Shown: one piece after another, positions 5,856 to 12,017 of the stretch | Position numbering within the stretch: position 1 is the first letter of the stretch | How the letters are laid out: each line of letters starts with the position of its first letter | NCBI GenBank assembly: GCA_025464735.1 | Contig: JAODMX010000206.1 | Span: 1-12,017, forward strand | DNA from: Frondihabitans sp. | Lineage (GTDB): Bacteria > Actinomycetota > Actinomycetes > Actinomycetales > Microbacteriaceae | Reading direction: 5' to 3' | Length of the DNA: 12,017 bases | The notes under the pieces: generated by a model | What the model saw: only the letters and a program-made list of their open reading frames with translations | The model's database searches: none | What the model was told of the DNA's origin: nothing | Program-made: the position numbers and the translations under genes

Positions 5856-6399
5856 GGAAGTAGGCGAGGAACACCCGCGGTTGCCTTTGGCTGGGACCGA
5901 ACTGCTGGACCTCTTCCGTCCACGCCGAGAGACGAGGGCGTTGCTTGACGAGCTTCGCCGAAACCCTGCTACTCGCGCGATCCTCGATAGCGGCCGTCAT
6001 ATCCCAAGGCCGAATGCCGAGGAGAAGGATCAACTTGCTCAGAGACGCCGAGCACGAATACCGACTTCATCTCCCATTGAACAGGCACCGGACATCCTCA
6101 CGATGGTCGTCGACTATGCCAATGGAATGACTCAAGAGGAGATCGCTCGCAAACACGGTCTCCACATTCAGACCGTCCGCAAGCGGCTCAAAGCTGCCGG
6201 TGTGGTGACACGCTCACGCAGCATCGCGCTGACCGCGCAAGATCTGGATGAGGCTCGTGGTCCGCTGGACGCCGGCCTGAGCGCTCGCGAGGTCGCCCGC
6301 AGACTTGGCGTCGCCCACACGACACTCCTTCGCGCGATCCGGTGCGCGGAAGCGACAACGGCGGATGTGAATCACCATCACGCACCACGAAACGAGTGA
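5839..6399 (+). CDS. Double helix-turn-helix DNA-binding protein (right copy), overlaps HIT gene
   Basis: 186 residues from the ATG at 5839, which overlaps the HIT gene by 17 nt. The frame also extends upstream through a TTG (5803) and an ATG (5713), both buried in the HIT gene and less likely. Residues 1-80 are charged and mostly helical (EEVGEEHPRL; RPRRETRALLDELRRNPATR). Two HTH units follow: about 86-121 (VVDYANGMTQEEIARKHGLH then TVRKRLKAAGV) and about 133-168 (ARGPLDAGLSAREVARRLGV then TTLLRAI). These align with the two units of the left-flank gene at 2380-2727 (DY-x-x-GM, then K-x-G, then AGV). Translational overlap places it in the defence operon, so an operon regulator is plausible; a role in mobility of the cassette is the alternative. 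No recombinase domain is present. Confidence 0.78.
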   Translation: MRDKGEEVGEEHPRLPLAGTELLDLFRPRRETRALLDELRRNPATRAILDSGRHIPRPNAEEKDQLAQRRRARIPTSSPIEQAPDILTMVVDYANGMTQEEIARKHGLHIQTVRKRLKAAGVVTRSRSIALTAQDLDEARGPLDAGLSAREVARRLGVAHTTLLRAIRCAEATTADVNHHHAPRNE

Positions 6400-6428
6400 C
6401 TCTTGCACATCAATCACCATGACGCACC
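6371..6428 (+). repeat. Two-copy 16-bp direct repeat, 42-bp period, at the operon's 3' end
   Basis: ATCACCATCACGCACC (6371-6386) recurs as ATCACCATGACGCACC (6413-6428) with one mismatch. The first copy lies in the last codons of the HTH gene (the NHHHAP segment); the second is just past its TGA. The 42-bp period equals four helical turns or 14 codons. It may be a small tandem duplication or paired protein-binding sites. Confidence 0.5.
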
Positions 6429-6482
6429 GGACGGAAACTACCTCTGACCAGGGAATTTTCTAACTTCCACATCGTCATGTAT

Positions 6483-6496
6483 CACTGTACGCAGTG
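6483..6496. repeat. Short hairpin abutting the tRNA-Val 3' end
   Basis: CACTG, a TACG loop and CAGTG make a perfect 5-bp stem that includes the last two bases of the tRNA gene. It may help end or process the tRNA transcript, or mark a recombination junction. No T-run follows. Confidence 0.3.
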
Positions 6497-6567
6497 GGCC
6501 CTACCGGGCTCGAACCGATGACATCCACGGTGTAAACGTGGCGCTCTACCAACTGAGCTAAAGGCCC
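6495..6567 (-). tRNA. tRNA-Val (anticodon TAC)
   Basis: Read on the minus strand, the 73-nt gene has acceptor GGGCCTT pairing with AGGGCCC (one G-T wobble), a D-arm GCTCAGTTGGTAGAGC, the anticodon stem CCACG/CGTGG around loop TTTACAC, and the T-arm with GGTTCGAGCC. The loop gives anticodon TAC, which reads valine GTA. The discriminator is A and CCA is not encoded. Its 3' end faces the defence island, the classic orientation for a tRNA used as an integration target. Confidence 0.95.
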
Positions 6568-6715
6568 GCATCCGGCGCTCTCGCGCGGTGCGTTTGTCCA
6601 TGCTATCGAACGCGCTGAGGCCCCGGATCCGGAACACGGCTTTTCGGCCGACCTACCACTGCCGCGGCGCTGGCACCCTGGCCAAAATCGCGGTTGCCGC
6701 CGAAGCAGCGTGAGG

Positions 6716-7189
6716 TCAGACGGTGACGGGCACCAGCGTGTCGATGGCAGCGCGGTAGTCGGCGAGGTCACGAGCCTGGCCCGGAGCGGTGACGAAGTGC
6801 GACCGGATCACACCGTTGATGTCGATGACGAACGTGGCGCGGTTCGCGAAGCCCTTGTGCTCGAGGAAAACGCCATACTCCTTGGCGACCTCGCCGTGCG
6901 GCCAGAAGTCGGCAAGAAGCTGGAAGTCGTAGCCCTCGGTCTCGGCGAACGACCGCAGAGTGGCCTTCGAGTCGACCGAAATGCCCAGGAGCTCGATGCG
7001 GTGATCCTTGAAGAGAGCGATGTTGTCCCGGAGAGCACAGAGTTCGGTGGTGCAGGTACTGGAGAACGCGAGGGGGAAGAAAACGAGTGCCACCGGCTTG
7101 ACCCCGCGGTAATCAGCGAGTCTTACGTGTTCGCCGTACTGGTTGGGCAGTTCGAAATCCGGAGCCTGGATGTCGTTCTCCAGAGCCAT
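6716..7189 (-). CDS. ahpE: AhpE/BCP-type peroxiredoxin
   Basis: 157 residues, thioredoxin-fold peroxiredoxin. Cys46 in PLAFSSTC is the peroxidatic cysteine (P-x-x-x-S/T-x-x-C motif). LLADFWPHGEVAKEYGVF and FANRATFVIDINGVIR match the mycobacterial AhpE pattern closely. It reduces peroxides, including lipid peroxides and peroxynitrite in the AhpE family, in the cytoplasm. A second cysteine, Cys51, follows five residues on, the spacing used by E. coli BCP to form an internal disulfide; the one-Cys M. tuberculosis AhpE lacks it. This copy may therefore work as an atypical two-Cys enzyme. The start at 7189 has GAGAGGAA about 8 nt upstream. It is divergent from aceE. Confidence 0.92.
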   Translation of the reverse strand: MALENDIQAPDFELPNQYGEHVRLADYRGVKPVALVFFPLAFSSTCTTELCALRDNIALFKDHRIELLGISVDSKATLRSFAETEGYDFQLLADFWPHGEVAKEYGVFLEHKGFANRATFVIDINGVIRSHFVTAPGQARDLADYRAAIDTLVPVTV

Positions 7190-7273
7190 GGTCGCTGTTC
7201 CTCTCGCGTCGCCCTCGGTGGCGGCGAATCCGTTCCCGTGCGCGCCCGGGTACGGGCGATGGCACGGTCAGCA

Positions 7274-7301
7274 ATGCTACGCCGCGACACGCCGAATGCA
7301 A
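7274..7301 (-). promoter_or_regulatory. Candidate sigma-A promoter for the peroxiredoxin gene
   Basis: On the minus strand, TTGCAT (7296-7301), a 16-bp spacer, then TAGCAT (7274-7279). Transcription would start near 7267, giving a leader of about 75 nt before the ATG at 7189. Both hexamers are reasonable actinobacterial matches; the spacer is one base short of ideal. Confidence 0.42.
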
Positions 7302-7413
7302 GCCGGCACGGCTGGACCATCGGAGAAGTCACGCTGGGAGGACACGTCGGCGGGTGTCAGTAGAGTGGACGGCGTCGGGTTCGCCCGTCCCCATCCCGGA
7401 CGACGACGTGCCC

Positions 7414-7442
7414 GACACGGCTATGCCGCCTAAAACCGTGTC
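7414..7442 (+). promoter_or_regulatory. Inverted repeat in the aceE upstream region
   Basis: GACACGG (7414-7420) and CCGTGTC (7436-7442) form a perfect 7-bp dyad around a 15-nt loop, ending 26 nt before the aceE GTG and just ahead of its ribosome binding site. It could be an operator or a leader hairpin. A TAGAGT at 7361-7366 is a possible -10 upstream of it, without a clear -35. Confidence 0.35.
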
Positions 7443-7468
7443 TACCTACAAACGAACGAGGTCAAAGG

Positions 7469-10213
7469 GTGTCGGTAAACGATCAGGATCCGTATTCGGT
7501 CGACGATTTCGATCGGGATCCCGAAGAAACCGCTGAGTGGAAGGAATCGCTCGACTCCCTCGTAGCGGCTCACGGCCACCAGCGCGCGCGCGAGATTATG
7601 CTCAGCCTGCTCTCCCGCTCCCGAGAACTGCACATCGGTGTGCCGATGGTCCCCACGACGGACTACGTCAACACCATCGCACCAGAAAACGAGCCGCAGT
7701 TCCCCGGCGATGAAGACCTGGAACGTCGCTATCGCAAGTGGATCCGTTGGAACGCGGCGATCACGGTCCACCGTGCGCAGCGTCCCGGTATCTCCGTCGG
7801 CGGCCACATTTCGACCTACGCGTCGTCAGCCGCTCTCTACGAGGTCGGTTACAACCACTTCTTCCGCGGTCAGAACGCGCCAGGCGGCGGAGACCAGATC
7901 TTCTTCCAGGGCCATGTCTCGCCCGGCATGTACGCCAGATCGTTCCTCGAGGGGCGACTCGACGAAAACTCGCTCGACGGGTTCCGTCAAGAGCAGTCGC
8001 ACGCCGGTGGCGGCCTGAGCTCCTACCCCCACCCGCGCCTCATGCCGGAATACTGGCAGTTCCCTACCGTCTCGATGGGTCTCGGCCCGATCAACGCGAT
8101 CTACCAGGCGCAGCTGGCGAAGTACCTCACCAACCGCGGCATCAAGGACGCCTCCGACCAGCAGGTCTGGGCGTTCCTCGGCGACGGCGAGATGGACGAG
8201 GTTGAGAGCCGCGGTCAGCTCCAGGTGGCGGCCAACGAGGGTCTCGACAACCTGAACTTCGTGATCAACTGCAACCTGCAGCGTCTCGACGGCCCGGTTC
8301 GCGGCAATGGCAAGATCATCCAGGAGCTCGAGAGCTTCTTCCGCGGCGCCGGGTGGAACGTCATCAAGGTCGTCTGGGGCCGCGAGTGGGACGAACTCCT
8401 TACTCGCGACACCGAGGGCGCCCTCCTCAACCTGATGAACCGAACGCCTGACGGCGATTACCAGACGTACAAGGCAGAGTCCGGTGCCTACGTCCGCGAG
8501 AACTTCTTCGGTCGCGACCCGCGCACGCTCGAGCTCGTCAAGAACTACAGCGACGAAGAGATCTGGCACCTCAAGCGCGGTGGCCACGACTACCGCAAGC
8601 TGTACGCGGCATACATGGCTGCCTCCGAGCACAAGGGCCAACCGACCGTCATCCTCGCGAAGACGGTCAAGGGCTATGGCCTCGGCCCGACCTTCGAGGG
8701 TCGCAACGCGACGCACCAGATGAAGAAGCTCACGCTGGCCGACCTCAAGTCGTTCCGCGACGAGATGAGCATCCCGATCACCGATGCGACGCTCGAAGAG
8801 AACCCCTACCTGCCGCCGTATTACCACCCCGGTCAGAACGACGAAGCGATCGAGTACCTCCAGGCTCGCCGGCGCGAGCTCGGCGGCTATATCCCGGAGC
8901 GACGCACCAAGTACACCCAGATCCCCCTTCCCGAAGACGCCTCGTACGCCATTGCAAAGAAGGGCTCCGGCAAGCAGGAGGTTGCGACGACGATGGCCTT
9001 CGCACGCCTGTTGAAAGACCTCCTGCGCGCGCCCGACTTCGGTCACCGCATCGTGCCGATCATTCCGGACGAAGCTCGCACCTTCGGCATGGACGCCTAT
9101 TTCCCGACGTCGAAGATCTACAACCCGAACGGCCAGCACTACACCTCGGTCGACCGTGAGCAGCTCCTGGCTTACAAGGAGAGCCCGCAGGGTCAGATCA
9201 TCCACGTGGGCATCAACGAGGCCGGAGCATTGGCGGCATTCACGGCCAGCGGCACCAGCTACGCGGTGCAGGGCGAACCGCTCATCCCGGTCTACGTGTT
9301 CTACTCCATGTTCGGGTTCCAGCGGACCGGCGACGCCCTCTGGGCCGCCGGCGACATGATGGCGCGCGGTTTCGTCATCGGCGCCACGGCGGGCCGAACG
9401 ACGCTGACGGGCGAAGGCCTGCAGCACGCGGACGGTCACTCGCACCTCCTCGCCGCGACGAACCCCGCAGTCGTCAGCTACGACCCGGCGTACGGCTACG
9501 AGATCGGCCACATCGTACGGGCCGGAATCGAGCGCATGTACGGCACCGACGCCGAAGGCAACCCGGCCCACAGCAACCCGAACGTCATGTACTACCTGAC
9601 GGTCTACAACGAACCGATGAACCAGCCGGCCGAACCTGACGAGCTCGACGTCGACGGGATCCTCAGGGGCGTCTACAAGCTCAAGGCAGCTGAGAACCTA
9701 GGACCGCGCGCCCAGCTCCTTGCCTCGGGTGTCGGTGTGCCGTGGGCTCTCGAAGCGCAGCAGCTGCTTGCCGAGGACTGGAACGTGGCTGCCGATGTCT
9801 GGAGCGTCACCTCCTGGACGGAGTTGCGTCGCGACGGCCTCGCCGCAGACGAGCACAACTTCCTTCACCCGAACGATGAGCCGCGCACCGCGTATGTCAC
9901 CGACAAGCTTCGCGGCGCCGAAGGGCCCTTCGTAGCGGTGTCCGACTTCATGCACGCCGTCCAGGACCAGATCCGCCAGTTCGTGCCCGGCGATTACTAC
10001 ACGCTCGGCGCCGATGGTTTCGGCTTCTCCGACACACGTCCCGCGGCCCGTCGCTTCTTCAAGATCGACGGCCCGTCAATGGTCGTCCGCACGCTCCAGG
10101 CTCTGGCCAAGCGCGGCGAAGTCGACCCCGGTGTCGTCCAGCAGGCCATCGACCGCTACCAGTTGCACGAGGTGACGGCAGGAACGTCGGGGTCCGCCGG
10201 CGGAGAGAGCTGA
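7469..10213 (+). CDS. aceE: Pyruvate dehydrogenase E1 component, homodimeric type
   Basis: 914 residues, normal for actinobacterial AceE (about 890-930). It decarboxylates pyruvate with thiamine diphosphate and passes the acetyl group to lipoyl-E2, forming acetyl-CoA. The ThDP signature begins at residues 238-240 (GDG in [16 protein letters not shown]) and ends at [15 protein letters not shown]. Other family segments are [21 protein letters not shown] near the N-terminus, [31 protein letters not shown], and [20 protein letters not shown] in the pyrimidine-binding domain. The start is GTG at 7469, with ACGAGG 7 nt upstream. The gene is followed after 7 nt by fasR. No E2 or E3 gene is in the window, as usual for this group. 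Base composition is typical of the host (about 65% GC in a sampled line). Confidence 0.98.
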   Translation: MSVNDQDPYSVDDFDRDPEETAEWKESLDSLVAAHGHQRAREIMLSLLSRSRELHIGVPMVPTTDYVNTIAPENEPQFPGDEDLERRYRKWIRWNAAITVHRAQRPGISVGGHISTYASSAALYEVGYNHFFRGQNAPGGGDQIFFQGHVSPGMYARSFLEGRLDENSLDGFRQEQSHAGGGLSSYPHPRLMPEYWQFPTVSMGLGPINAIYQAQLAKYLTNRGIKDASDQQVWAFLGDGEMDEVESRGQLQVAANEGLDNLNFVINCNLQRLDGPVRGNGKIIQELESFFRGAGWNVIKVVWGREWDELLTRDTEGALLNLMNRTPDGDYQTYKAESGAYVRENFFGRDPRTLELVKNYSDEEIWHLKRGGHDYRKLYAAYMAASEHKGQPTVILAKTVKGYGLGPTFEGRNATHQMKKLTLADLKSFRDEMSIPITDATLEENPYLPPYYHPGQNDEAIEYLQARRRELGGYIPERRTKYTQIPLPEDASYAIAKKGSGKQEVATTMAFARLLKDLLRAPDFGHRIVPIIPDEARTFGMDAYFPTSKIYNPNGQHYTSVDREQLLAYKESPQGQIIHVGINEAGALAAFTASGTSYAVQGEPLIPVYVFYSMFGFQRTGDALWAAGDMMARGFVIGATAGRTTLTGEGLQHADGHSHLLAATNPAVVSYDPAYGYEIGHIVRAGIERMYGTDAEGNPAHSNPNVMYYLTVYNEPMNQPAEPDELDVDGILRGVYKLKAAENLGPRAQLLASGVGVPWALEAQQLLAEDWNVAADVWSVTSWTELRRDGLAADEHNFLHPNDEPRTAYVTDKLRGAEGPFVAVSDFMHAVQDQIRQFVPGDYYTLGADGFGFSDTRPAARRFFKIDGPSMVVRTLQALAKRGEVDPGVVQQAIDRYQLHEVTAGTSGSAGGES

Positions 10214-10220
10214 TCGGGTC

Positions 10221-11453
10221 GTGAGCGCTGCTCGCGCACAGGATCCCGCGGCCAAACAGAAAACGCTCGCCTGGTTGCGAACGGTCTCGGGCGAACTCGC
10301 CAGCGCCGCCATCAAGAAGCTCGACGAGACGCTGCCCTGGTATGGCTCCATGCCACCGGGGCGGCGCTCCGCCGTCGGTCTCGTCGCCCAGGCCGGCATC
10401 ACCTCGTTCATCAGCTGGTTCGACGACCCGAAGGCCACACCGTGGATCGCCGCCGATGTGTTCGGCGCGGCGCCGCGCGAATTGCTCCGGAGCGTCAGCC
10501 TGCAGCAGACACTCCAGCTGATCCGGGTGACCTGCGAGGTCGTCGAAGATCGCGTCAAAGACGGAGACAGCTACCTTCGTGAAGCGATCCTGCTCTATTC
10601 GCGCGAGATTGCGTTCGCCGCTGCCGACGTCTACGCCCGGGCCGCTGAGGCCCGCGGGCTGTGGGACGCCCGTCTCGAAGCCCTCGTCGTCGACTCCATC
10701 CTGAGCGGCGAGTACGATGACGAGCTGCCGAGCCGCATCGCGGCCCTGGGCTGGCACGGCCACGGCGAAGTGTCGGTCCTCGTCGGGACGGCACCTCGAA
10801 TGCTCGACGTTGACGTCCTCCGCCGCACAGCACGCCACCTCGACGCCGATGTCCTCATCGGTGTTCAGGGCTCTCGTCTCGTCCTGGTGATCGGACGTGC
10901 CGAGACCGAACTCGACGAGGCCGAGTCGAGCCGGGGGCCGCGACCGAGCTTCACCGAGATCGCCGCGGCCCTCGAACCTGGCTTCGGAGACGGCCCGCTG
11001 GTCCTTGGTCACGAGGTCCCGGGCCTCGTTGACGCTTCGGGCAGCGCCAAGGCGGCGCTGGCCGGGTTCGCCGTCGCACGCGCCTGGCGGAATGCCCCTC
11101 GGCCGGCTCAGGCTGACGATCTCCTGCCCGAGCGTGCTCTGGCCGGCGACCCCGTCGCCCGCTCCACCCTCGTGAACCGGATCTATCGTCCGCTGAAGGC
11201 CCATTCCACCGAACTTCTGACGACGTTATGGTGCTACCTCGACAATGGCAGGTCGCTCGAGGCGACGGCACGCGAGCTGTTCGTCCATCCGAACACCGTC
11301 CGGTATCGCCTCAAACGGGTCACCGACGTGATCGGCTGGGATGCCACCGGAGCGCGCGAAGCCCTCATCCTGCAGTCCGCTCTCATCCTCGGATCGATCG
11401 CCGATCCCGACGCGCCGACGGTCAGAACCAGAACACCCGGCGGAGCCAAGTGA
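10221..11453 (+). CDS. fasR: PucR-type transcriptional regulator of fatty-acid synthesis (FasR)
   Basis: 410 residues. The N-terminal and middle parts are helical with a GGDEF-like degenerate region typical of PucR/CdaR proteins. The C-terminal HTH_30 is at about 341-374: DNGRSLEATARELFVHPNTV then RYRLKRVTDVIGWD, the family's best-known motif. In Streptomyces, FasR of this class lies directly before fabD and activates the fab genes; the position here is the same. The start is GTG at 10221, 7 nt after the aceE stop, so the two genes are probably co-transcribed. That ties the activator's level to pyruvate dehydrogenase expression. A 79-nt gap separates it from fabD and may hold its target site; I see no clear motif there. 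Confidence 0.9.
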   Translation: MSAARAQDPAAKQKTLAWLRTVSGELASAAIKKLDETLPWYGSMPPGRRSAVGLVAQAGITSFISWFDDPKATPWIAADVFGAAPRELLRSVSLQQTLQLIRVTCEVVEDRVKDGDSYLREAILLYSREIAFAAADVYARAAEARGLWDARLEALVVDSILSGEYDDELPSRIAALGWHGHGEVSVLVGTAPRMLDVDVLRRTARHLDADVLIGVQGSRLVLVIGRAETELDEAESSRGPRPSFTEIAAALEPGFGDGPLVLGHEVPGLVDASGSAKAALAGFAVARAWRNAPRPAQADDLLPERALAGDPVARSTLVNRIYRPLKAHSTELLTTLWCYLDNGRSLEATARELFVHPNTVRYRLKRVTDVIGWDATGAREALILQSALILGSIADPDAPTVRTRTPGGAK

Positions 11454-11532
11454 TCGGCATCTACAACGGTTCGATTGATTCTTCGTCGATCTACTCCACC
11501 GTGCCGCGGGAAATCATTGGCAGGATGGTCCG

Positions 11533-12017
11533 GTGATCGTTCTCGTCGCCCCCGGGCAAGGCTCTCAAACCCCCGGCTTCCTCGCTCCCTGGCTCGACGA
11601 CCCCGAGTCGCGATCACTTGTCGAGCGGCTCTCCGAGGCCTCGGGTGTCGATCTCGTCGCTCACGGCACCGTCTCCGACGCCGACACGATCCGTGACACG
11701 GCGATCGCGCAGCCGCTCATCGTCGCCGCCGGCCTCGTCACCGCGCGCGCGCTGTTCACACTCACCCCGAAAGAAGCGATTGCCGGAGTCGCGGGTCACT
11801 CCGTCGGTGAACTCACCGCCGCTGCACTCGCCGGAGTCATCTCCGAAGACGACGCCGTCTCACTGGTGACGGTCCGCGCACGCGGCATGGCCGAGGCCGC
11901 GGCAGCCACCCCGACCGGCATGAGCGCCGTACTCGGAGGCGACGAGACGGAGCTTCTCGCCACCCTCGACTCCCTCGGCCTCGCCCCCGCCAACTTCAAC
12001 GGTGGCGGGCAGATCGT
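11533..12017 (+). CDS. fabD: Malonyl-CoA:ACP transacylase, 3'-truncated
   Basis: The visible 161 codons run off the right edge. GQGSQ at residues 8-12 forms the oxyanion loop. GHSVGE at 88-93 is the nucleophile elbow with catalytic Ser90. The expected ELTAAALAGVIS and VRARGMAEAA segments follow. It transfers malonyl from CoA to acyl carrier protein at the start of type II fatty-acid synthesis. The start is GTG at 11533, with AGGA 7 nt upstream (11522-11525). It follows fasR by 79 nt, the arrangement seen in Streptomyces, where fabH, acpP and fabF come next. Confidence 0.95.
   Translation, partial: MIVLVAPGQGSQTPGFLAPWLDDPESRSLVERLSEASGVDLVAHGTVSDADTIRDTAIAQPLIVAAGLVTARALFTLTPKEAIAGVAGHSVGELTAAALAGVISEDDAVSLVTVRARGMAEAAAATPTGMSAVLGGDETELLATLDSLGLAPANFNGGGQI

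Noticed and set aside
2229..6494. Search for an integrase, transposase or CRISPR array to explain the island
   Set aside because: No catalytic recombinase or transposase domain and no regularly spaced repeats were seen; the HTH proteins have no such domain.
7826..9571. 581-codon open frame on the minus strand inside aceE
   Set aside because: It is antisense to a full, motif-rich aceE. Long antisense frames are expected from GC-rich codon bias, and the translation shows no recognisable domain.
10059..11204. 381-codon open frame on the minus strand inside fasR
   Set aside because: Same codon-bias shadow; fasR on the plus strand carries the clear HTH motif.

Overview
The window comes from a high-GC Gram-positive bacterium. 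Several features point to an actinobacterium, probably of the Microbacteriaceae type: homodimeric aceE followed directly by a PucR-type fasR and then fabD, an AhpE-like peroxiredoxin, GTG starts, and a leaderless promoter. The taxonomic call is inferred from gene order and codon style only.

Layout. (1) Bases 1-2228 are chromosomal: the 3' part of a GH106-like (alpha-L-rhamnosidase type) glycoside hydrolase and a MarR-family regulator. (2) Bases about 2229-6494 are an accessory island. Two lines sampled by eye gave about 50-55% GC, against about 65% in one line of aceE. The island is bracketed by two related small double helix-turn-helix genes. Between them lies a compact operon on the plus strand: a winged-helix/TIR-like protein (CAP12/Pycsar-type TIR), a ThsB-type TIR protein, a ThsA-type membrane protein with a macro domain, and a HIT-family hydrolase. 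The second double-HTH gene overlaps the end of the HIT gene. (3) Bases 6495-6567 hold tRNA-Val(TAC) on the minus strand, with its 3' end facing the island. (4) Bases 6716-12017 are core metabolism: ahpE-like peroxiredoxin (minus), then aceE, fasR and the 5' part of fabD (plus).

How the island may work. The ThsB plus two-TM/macro ThsA pair is the signature of type II Thoeris anti-phage defence. In that family a TIR enzyme makes a histidine-ADP-ribose signal from NAD+, and the signal is sensed by the macro domain of the membrane effector. This copy carries three extra parts: a second TIR enzyme of a different family with an N-terminal winged-helix-like domain, a HIT hydrolase that might edit or destroy a nucleotide signal, and a DNA-binding protein that might control the operon. 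The operon appears to start from a near-consensus promoter that places transcription at or next to the ATG (leaderless). A perfect 12-bp palindrome fills the promoter spacer, and a GAAC-N4-GTTC dyad resembling an actinobacterial LexA box lies about 110 bp upstream of the ATG.

The core block on the right links pyruvate dehydrogenase E1 (acetyl-CoA supply) to fatty-acid synthesis control (FasR) and malonyl transfer (FabD).
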